DNA of 37,437 nt from Methanoculleus sp. (GTDB lineage Archaea; Halobacteriota; Methanomicrobia; Methanomicrobiales; Methanoculleaceae): the NCBI RefSeq assembly GCF_030019085.1, contig NZ_JASEFJ010000018.1, positions 1 through 37,437 on the forward strand, given 5' to 3'. The notes beneath the pieces are model-generated. The model was not told the origin of the DNA. It searched no databases and saw only the letters and a program-made list of their open reading frames with translations. This document shows, one piece after another, positions 32,670-37,437 of the stretch (the stretch's first letter is position 1; every line of letters begins with the position of its first letter). The translations under genes were made by a program, and so were the position numbers.

Positions 32670-34040
32670 TCAATCCTCCGCGGGTATACCTTCCGCCGTG
32701 GTCTTTACCCGTTCCTTCGCAGCATCTTCTGCCTCCAGTTCACAGAGCCTCTGGTAGATCCGCTCGAAGAGCTCCTCGTCGCTGATAACGCCCTCCGGCG
32801 GGTCGATGACCTTGCGGTACTGAACCGGGACGTTGTCCATACGATAGACAATTCCCGGCACCTCTACGCCGACAATGCCAACCGGAATGTGAAGGTCGGA
32901 GATCTCGCTTGCCATGCAGATGTTGGGGTCGATGGTGATCCAGGGGTGCTTCCTGAGCTCCTTGACAGCCTCGATCGGGAAGTGGGCACCAGCGTCTGTT
33001 GCCACGTTGAAGAAGGCATCTATCTCGCCGCGCATGGCAAGGTCGATGGAACTGGTCTCACCCGGGTTCATATGAGCGATGTCACGCTTTGAGAGGTCCA
33101 GACAGTAGGGGAACCCGTACTGCCATGACCAGACCTGGTTTGGCCCGGTGATGTTGTAATGACCGCGCATAGCCATGATCGTCCACTTGGTGAAATCGTT
33201 GAGGTCACGCGTCAGGCTGATGGCGATGTCAATGTTGTGGTTCCGGCCATCAGTATGGCAGAGTCCCATACCATAGAAGATTGTACCAAACCTGGCGTTT
33301 TTCATGATCTCAACCACTTCGAGGATCTTCTCGCGCTTGATCCCGGCAACTTCCTCGGGAATCTCGTGGCCACGCGCTACTGTGCGGAACGCATTGAAGA
33401 GGTCGTAGTCGTAGCCCTGCTTCACCTGAAGGTAGATATCAGCCACCCGGGCAGTGTCGGTGTAGCGGGGGTCAATGACGATGATCTTGCGGCTCTTGTG
33501 GCCCTTGCCGGTGAAGAAACCACGGGGGAAGATCGAGTAGCGGGACATGTGTCGTGGGTGGGCGTGAGCGGGATTTGCACCCCAGTAAAGGATGACGTCC
33601 GCCCGGTTCTTGACTTCGCCAAGGGTGCAACTTGGGTAACCATTATCGAATATGGCCAGAAGCGAACTCCCGTGACAGATGGATGCGCAATTGTCAAGTA
33701 TAGCACCCGCTTTCTCGCCGACTTTGGCCGCGGCGGCCATGCCCTCACAGTTGGTCGAACCAAACCCGTAAATCAGGGGTTTCTTGGCGTTGTAGAGTAC
33801 CCTCGCCGCGTAGTCGATAGCCTCATCATAGGAGATCTCCTTGTAGGTGCCGTCCGGCTGGCGGAGACGGGGCAGCCTGACCCTCTCGCTCTCTGTTGCA
33901 TGGTGATAGATCTGGTTGCCGATAGCACAGGCATTCTCCACCTCAAGTATCTTCTTTCCATCGTCCGATACGGTCACGACAAGGTCGTCGCAGCAGACAC
34001 CACAATATGGGCATCCGACGTTCTCGATTCTCTTTGGCAT
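32670..34040 (-). CDS. fwdB: Formylmethanofuran dehydrogenase subunit B
   Basis: 456 residues, the molybdopterin subunit that reduces CO2 to formate. The N-terminal [4Fe-4S] motif is CPYCGVCCDD (C10 to C17). The Mo/W-ligand position is the Cys in SICHGSS (about C122), encoded by TGC, so this is the cysteine and not the selenocysteine form. Pterin-binding stretches include LYWGANPAHAHPRHMSRY and VIDPRYTDTA. Sequence alone does not decide tungsten or molybdenum. It overlaps fwdD by one base. Confidence 0.96.
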   Translation of the reverse strand: MPKRIENVGCPYCGVCCDDLVVTVSDDGKKILEVENACAIGNQIYHHATESERVRLPRLRQPDGTYKEISYDEAIDYAARVLYNAKKPLIYGFGSTNCEGMAAAAKVGEKAGAILDNCASICHGSSLLAIFDNGYPSCTLGEVKNRADVILYWGANPAHAHPRHMSRYSIFPRGFFTGKGHKSRKIIVIDPRYTDTARVADIYLQVKQGYDYDLFNAFRTVARGHEIPEEVAGIKREKILEVVEIMKNARFGTIFYGMGLCHTDGRNHNIDIAISLTRDLNDFTKWTIMAMRGHYNITGPNQVWSWQYGFPYCLDLSKRDIAHMNPGETSSIDLAMRGEIDAFFNVATDAGAHFPIEAVKELRKHPWITIDPNICMASEISDLHIPVGIVGVEVPGIVYRMDNVPVQYRKVIDPPEGVISDEELFERIYQRLCELEAEDAAKERVKTTAEGIPAED

Positions 34041-34456
34041 TACTGTTCACCTCTCCACATTCCAACAGCCCCCTGGACAAGTTCAAGCGCACTCTTGCGC
34101 CTCTCACCAGAGGCAACTGGCTCGACAGTCACAGGAAAGCCGCTATACTGGGGCTCCCCGGTTGCCTGCGTCCTCGGGGGGACGATCTGGTTTGCCCAGA
34201 CACCCTGCGGAATGAACGCAAGGCCGGGATAGAGTGTCTGACGCCCTTTGACGACCTTTACGACCACACTCCCGCACTCGCTTGTAACCCGTACAAGCTG
34301 GTTAGGAACCAGACCAAGCGCCTTGATGTCTTCGTCGTGCAACTCGATGATTGAGCATGCTTCGAAGTATTCCGGGGTTGTTTTGCCCTTTTCCATCGCG
34401 ACGCCTTCCTCGATGGAACGCTGGGTGATCATGTTCAGCGTAATCTTGTTTGCCAT
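34040..34456 (-). CDS. fwdD: Formylmethanofuran dehydrogenase subunit D
   Basis: 138 residues forming the small beta-barrel domain found at the C-terminus of other molybdopterin enzymes; it closes over the pterin in FwdB. Recognisable are LNMITQRSIEEGVAMEKGK near the N-terminus and VRVTSECGSVVVKVVKG. GAGG lies eight bases before the ATG. First gene of fwdDBAC-moeA. The promoter must lie in the AT-rich region toward mcrB. Confidence 0.95.
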   Translation of the reverse strand: MANKITLNMITQRSIEEGVAMEKGKTTPEYFEACSIIELHDEDIKALGLVPNQLVRVTSECGSVVVKVVKGRQTLYPGLAFIPQGVWANQIVPPRTQATGEPQYSGFPVTVEPVASGERRKSALELVQGAVGMWRGEQ

Positions 34457-34689
34457 AGTTTTTCCTCAATGTAGTAAGTAAGGCCGATCTCCCGGATTTC
34501 CGATGAGACAGCCGGTTAGAGCACGGTGATCCTGGTAATACCCATTTTTGGGCCCCCACCAAATAGGAGGGGATCTACCTGGATTCCATGCCCGGAAAGC
34601 AGGCCCTCCCATGCAGCGAGGCCCCGCTCATTCGGGGGAAACGAAACTTCCGGACGGAGCACCGGGCGGATCGTTTTATCATAACTTGT

Positions 34690-34710
34690 AATGGTTTGTA
34701 TTTAACCATT
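34690..34710. promoter_or_regulatory. Operator-like inverted repeat upstream of fwdD
   Basis: AATGGTT and AACCATT, a perfect 7-bp palindrome with a 7-base spacer, about 235 bases before fwdD. It lies in the AT-rich divergent region. The size and symmetry fit a dimeric regulator site; no known regulator motif was recognised. Could be coincidental in AT-rich sequence. Confidence 0.4.
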
Positions 34711-34775
34711 CCGCATATGTAAGTAGTTATATGTTACTGCCTTTACATTAAGGTTTTTTGATTTATCTTGCGAGG

Positions 34776-34952
34776 ATGAAGTAGGTGGAACAGCAGGACC
34801 CCGACCAACAGTTACGGATCGTTCACGCAATTGGCCTGCCCAAGAGGATCCTATAGAAACACGTCCTGCTTGCTACGATGACGGAGGGCCAGAATGCGTT
34901 GTTCTTAAAAATCCAGCCTTCAGAGAGTAGAATTATATATTTTAAGGGCTAA
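34776..34952 (+). pseudogene. Relic small ORF with two amber codons
   Basis: A 59-codon frame: ATG 34776, TAA 34950-34952, with in-frame TAG at 34782-34784 and 34854-34856. Between and after the stops it reads like protein (QQLRIVHAIGLPKRIL, then HVLLATMTEGQNALFLKI). A TATA-like TTTATCTT lies about 15 bases before it. Two stops in one short frame mean a decayed gene or chance. I do not recognise the product. Confidence 0.3.
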
Positions 34953-35210
34953 AACTATGAGATTGGTCACTATTAAACATTAGTTGTAATTATTATCTGA
35001 ACTATTGTTATTTGTATCTCTTTTAATATTATTTAATGTGTGTCATACATTCATGCAAGATTGAAAAACATCTCTTAACACCCGATCGACAGAAAATCTT
35101 TTAAACGATCCGATTAAATTAATTTAGACCTAAAAATTCAGATTTTAAAATATCGTGATGGGAATATATCTTGTATAAATATTACTTTTTAAAATTATTA
35201 CCTATCCCAT
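34953..35210. other. AT-rich spacer in the fwd-mcr divergent region
   Basis: No gene seen. Base composition is much more AT-rich than the coding flanks, with many TATA-like words, for example TGTATAAATATTA at about 35172-35184. Likely promoter and regulator binding space for mcr. Confidence 0.5.
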
Positions 35211-35212
35211 TT

Positions 35213-35230
35213 CGCAAATTTTATTAATAC
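35213..35230 (+). promoter_or_regulatory. Candidate mcr promoter
   Basis: BRE-like CGCAAA followed by TATA-like TTTTATTAATA, centred near 35225. Expected transcription start is near 35250, giving a leader of about 110 bases before mcrB. Chosen over the more distal TATAAATATTA because its BRE match is better; both may be used. Confidence 0.5.
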
Positions 35231-35248
35231 ATCCTATCTACTCTTATA

Positions 35249-35315
35249 GTCCCTTCTGGGACGTGCAGTAGCGGTCTTTGGAGGATCCGGCGCGGATCGT
35301 TACCCCGTCGCCTCC
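35249..35315 (+). promoter_or_regulatory. Structured mcr leader (hairpins)
   Basis: Within the predicted 5' leader, GTCCC-TTCT-GGGAC (35249-35262) makes a small hairpin. GATCC-GGCGC-GGATC (35284-35298) makes a second, enclosed by GGAGG (35280-35284) and CCTCC (35311-35315). The GGAGG is itself a Shine-Dalgarno-like sequence that would be buried in the outer stem. These stems are short and were found by eye. Confidence 0.45.
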
Positions 35316-35360
35316 TGCATGAACGGAACGTATTGAACAAGGTTAAAAGGATGAAATACT

Positions 35361-36665
35361 ATGGCTAAATACACAGAAACAATCGATCTCTATTCTGACG
35401 ATGGTAAACTGCTCAAAAGCAGCGTTACCCTCGACAGAATCAGCCCGCTGGTCAACCCGGCCACTGGCAAGATCATCGACCTGACCAAACGAACAATCAG
35501 CGTCAACCTTGGTGGCATCCAGGATGCGCTTAGAACAGGCAAACTTGGAAAGGGCAAGATCAAGGGAAGAGAACTCGACCTCCCGATCATGGAGAATAAG
35601 GATGCGATCGTCAGCAGGATCAAAGAAATGGTCCAGGTTGAGGAGGGCGACGACACCGAGATCCTGGAGTTCAACGGGGGCAAACTCCTGCTTGTACAGG
35701 TACCGACCAAGCGCCTGATCAACGCATCCACATACGATGCCGCGATCACCTCAGTCGCAGCCGCAACAACACTTGCTATCGTCGACCAGTTTAACATCGA
35801 CGCGTTTAATGCTTCAACGGTCAAAGCGGCCTGCTGGGGTAGTTATCCTCACACCCAGGACATGGAGGGTGCACTTGTCACATCTATCCTCACGATCCCC
35901 CAGAATAACGAGGGAATCGGCTACGCGCTACGCAACATCCCAGTCAACCACGTCGTCATGATGACCGGCAAGAACGCCCTGCAGGGTGCAGCGTTATCGT
36001 CCACCCTCGAGACCGCCGGGATCTTTGAGATGGGATCCGCCATTGGGCCTTTTGAACGCGCCCAGCTCCTCGCCTACGCATACCAGGGCCTGAACGCGAA
36101 CAACCTGGTCTACGACCTTGTAAAGGCAAATGGCGAAAGTGGGACAATCGGCACTGTCGTCCAGAGCCTGGTCGAGCGCGCCATCGAGGACAGGGTCATC
36201 ACCCCCGGTAAGAAGGGCGGTTACTTCCAGTTCTACGACACCAATGACCCGATGCTCTGGAACGCCTACGCATCTGCAGGAACCATGGCAGCCACCATCG
36301 TCAACTGTGGTGCCGGAAGATTCGCGCAGGCGGTCTCGTCAACGCTCCTCTACTTCAACGACCTGCTCGAACACGAGACCGGTCTCCCGAGCACCGACTA
36401 CGGCCGTGTGATGGGTACTGCCGTCGGGTTCTCGTTCTTCAGCCACTCGATCTACGGCGGTGGCGGTCCCGGTATATTCAACGGCAACCACGTTGTGACC
36501 AGACACGCAAACGGTGTGGCCATCCCGTGCGTTGTTGCCGCGATGGCACTAGATGCCGGAACCCAGATGTTCTCGCCGGAGAGCACTTCGAAACTCTTCG
36601 CCGAGACATACGGTAAGGTCGACGTCTTCAACAAGCCGATCCAGCAGATCGCAAACGGAGCCTGA
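35361..36665 (+). CDS. mcrB: Methyl-coenzyme M reductase beta subunit
   Basis: 434 residues, full length. Recognisable family stretches: KYTETIDLYSDDGKLL at the start, CWGSYPHTQDMEGALVTSI, and SIYGGGGPGIFNGNHVVTRH, which lines the active site near F430 and coenzyme B. Part of the alpha2beta2gamma2 complex that releases methane from methyl-coenzyme M. The ATG at 35361 follows AAAAGGATG. A six-codon frame, ATG 35351 to TAA 35368, overlaps the start. First gene of the mcr operon, divergent from fwdDBAC. Confidence 0.98.
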   Translation: MAKYTETIDLYSDDGKLLKSSVTLDRISPLVNPATGKIIDLTKRTISVNLGGIQDALRTGKLGKGKIKGRELDLPIMENKDAIVSRIKEMVQVEEGDDTEILEFNGGKLLLVQVPTKRLINASTYDAAITSVAAATTLAIVDQFNIDAFNASTVKAACWGSYPHTQDMEGALVTSILTIPQNNEGIGYALRNIPVNHVVMMTGKNALQGAALSSTLETAGIFEMGSAIGPFERAQLLAYAYQGLNANNLVYDLVKANGESGTIGTVVQSLVERAIEDRVITPGKKGGYFQFYDTNDPMLWNAYASAGTMAATIVNCGAGRFAQAVSSTLLYFNDLLEHETGLPSTDYGRVMGTAVGFSFFSHSIYGGGGPGIFNGNHVVTRHANGVAIPCVVAAMALDAGTQMFSPESTSKLFAETYGKVDVFNKPIQQIANGA

Positions 36666-36681
36666 AAAACCAGAGGTTCGA

Positions 36682-37149
36682 ATGACAGATGCCACATTTC
36701 CGCAGGTCAGGATTGTGCCCCTCAGGTTGCTCAAACCCACGACCGCTGAAAGCCTGCTGAATAAACTTGCCAGCATTACAGGTGTCCAACGCATTCTGAT
36801 CCGCGGCCCGGGTCTACCAGAGAACGTCCCTTACGGCCCGGCACGAGGAAACCCGAACCCGCACTCAGACCGCAGCACAATCCAGGTCGTCGATACCGAG
36901 ATCGCGTTGCGCGTCCAGGTTGGTGAGGTTATACTTGAGGTCGAGAACGACTCCTTAATAGCCGAGATCCAGTCGATCTGTGACGATTTCTTCGTGAACT
37001 TCCCATACCAGATCAAGACGGGCAGGTTCATGAAGACCGACCCGACGCTTGTCGACTATGCAAGGTATGGGCCCGATGCCGATCCAGATCTTATCGGCCT
37101 TGCTGACCCGCGAAGCGGGGACCGGCCGGTTATCATCAGGACTAAATAA
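36682..37149 (+). CDS. mcrD: Methyl-coenzyme M reductase operon protein D
   Basis: 155 residues. McrD is not part of the purified reductase; it is thought to help assembly or activation of Mcr. Family-typical stretches include VRIVPLRLLKPTTAESLLNK, RGPGLPENVPYGPARG and LEVENDSLIAEIQSICDD. ATG 36682 lies 16 bases after the mcrB stop, preceded by AGAGGTTCG. The C-terminus is intact. Confidence 0.95.
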   Translation: MTDATFPQVRIVPLRLLKPTTAESLLNKLASITGVQRILIRGPGLPENVPYGPARGNPNPHSDRSTIQVVDTEIALRVQVGEVILEVENDSLIAEIQSICDDFFVNFPYQIKTGRFMKTDPTLVDYARYGPDADPDLIGLADPRSGDRPVIIRTK

Positions 37150-37160
37150 CGGTTGCTGGA

Positions 37161-37226
37161 ATGCAGGATTTCGGAAATATGGCTGAAGAATCATTCAATA
37201 GAGGATATAAGTATCTACCACTTTGA
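37161..37226 (+). other. 21-codon frame in the mcrD-mcrG gap
   Basis: ATG 37161 to TGA 37224-37226 encodes a 21-residue peptide (starts MQDFGNMAEESF, ends KYLPL). It fills most of the 90-base gap where mcrC stands in many methanogens. It has only a weak ribosome-binding site and may be chance. Its stop overlaps the GAGGTGA ribosome site of mcrG, which would suit translational coupling. Confidence 0.2.
37205..37212 (+). promoter_or_regulatory. Possible internal promoter before mcrG
   Basis: ATATAAGT is centred about 32 bases before the mcrG ATG, so a start site would fall a few bases before the ATG. The separate GAGGTGA near 37225-37231 is a good ribosome site for the longer operon transcript. 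An internal promoter could adjust McrGA relative to McrBD. Confidence 0.35.
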
Positions 37227-37239
37227 GGTGAATGAAACA

Positions 37240-37437
37240 ATGGCATACAAGCCCCAGTACGGTCCAGGGACATCGATTGTCGCCGCGAACCGACGTAAAC
37301 AGATGAACCCCAACCACAAACTTGAGAGGGTTCGCTCAGTAACAGATGAAGATATTGTGTTAATTCTGGGCCACCGGGCCCCTGGATCTGCATACCCCTC
37401 TGCACACCCGCCGCTCGCCGAGCAGCAGGAGCCAGAC
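37240..37437 (+). CDS. mcrG: Methyl-coenzyme M reductase gamma subunit (5' part)
   Basis: The first 66 codons, cut by the window edge. It begins MAYKPQYGPGTSIVAANRRK and continues through SVTDEDIVLILGHRAPGS, YPSAHPPLAE, matching McrG closely. ATG 37240 is preceded by GAGGTGA at ideal distance. McrC is not encoded between mcrD and this gene. The gamma subunit completes the active-site channel with alpha and beta. Confidence 0.95.
   Translation, partial: MAYKPQYGPGTSIVAANRRKQMNPNHKLERVRSVTDEDIVLILGHRAPGSAYPSAHPPLAEQQEPD

Noticed and set aside
34782-34856. TAG codons read as pyrrolysine
   Set aside because: No pyrrolysine genes are in view and the lineage inferred here is not known for it; decay is simpler.
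1-37437. CRISPR array or cas genes
   Set aside because: No regularly spaced direct repeats and no Cas-like proteins were found by eye.

Overview
The window is a stretch of a methanogenic archaeon's chromosome. It carries methyl-coenzyme M reductase (mcr), formylmethanofuran dehydrogenase (fwd) and a six-subunit Ech-type [NiFe] hydrogenase. GC-rich coding sequence, archaeal TATA-like promoters, dockerin-like surface proteins and the fwdDBAC gene order suggest Methanomicrobiales, most likely a Methanoculleus relative. The genus is inference from protein style; no database search was run.

Layout. 1-2675 is a graveyard of frameshifted lipoprotein or surface-protein genes, opening with a 55-bp sequence that recurs inverted at 9513-9567. 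2676-6745 (minus) is a tight cluster: M24 peptidase, type 2 methionine aminopeptidase, AAA ATPase, PhnP-like metallo-hydrolase. 6804-9849 holds small genes (membrane protein, winged-helix regulator, tRNA-Asn, a 55-aa ORF, a TM2-like protein) among long near-empty gaps. 9850-13454 is a four-gene uptake operon for an iron chelate, corrinoid or similar ligand: surface protein, dockerin-bearing binding protein, FecCD/BtuC permease, ATPase. 13669-15821 holds small hypotheticals, a radical SAM/SPASM enzyme with a short zinc-ribbon protein, and a cupin. 15914-20687 has a P-type cation ATPase, a CaxA-type exchanger and a YkgJ-like Fe-S protein. 20807-25891 (minus) is echABCDEF. 26072-28908 has a DUF362/ferredoxin protein, an RNase III with an altered catalytic position and a divergent DEDDh-like exonuclease. 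28919-34456 (minus) is fwdDBAC followed by moeA. 34457-35360 is an AT-rich divergent control region. 35361 to the end is mcrB, mcrD and the start of mcrG, with no mcrC between D and G.

How they fit together. The Fwd complex catalyses the first, ferredoxin-dependent step of CO2 reduction to methane. Ech couples H2 oxidation to ferredoxin reduction using the membrane ion gradient. MoeA inserts Mo/W into the pterin cofactor that FwdB needs. Mcr catalyses the final, methane-releasing step. The first-step and last-step operons diverge from one roughly 900-bp AT-rich region, which makes it the most information-rich non-coding stretch here. The strongest leads are the RNase III with Asn at a metal-ligand position, the radical SAM protein with a Cys-containing C-terminal tail, the mcr operon lacking mcrC with a structured leader, the cohesin/dockerin-like pairing in the uptake operon, and the inverted 55-bp repeat around the decayed region.
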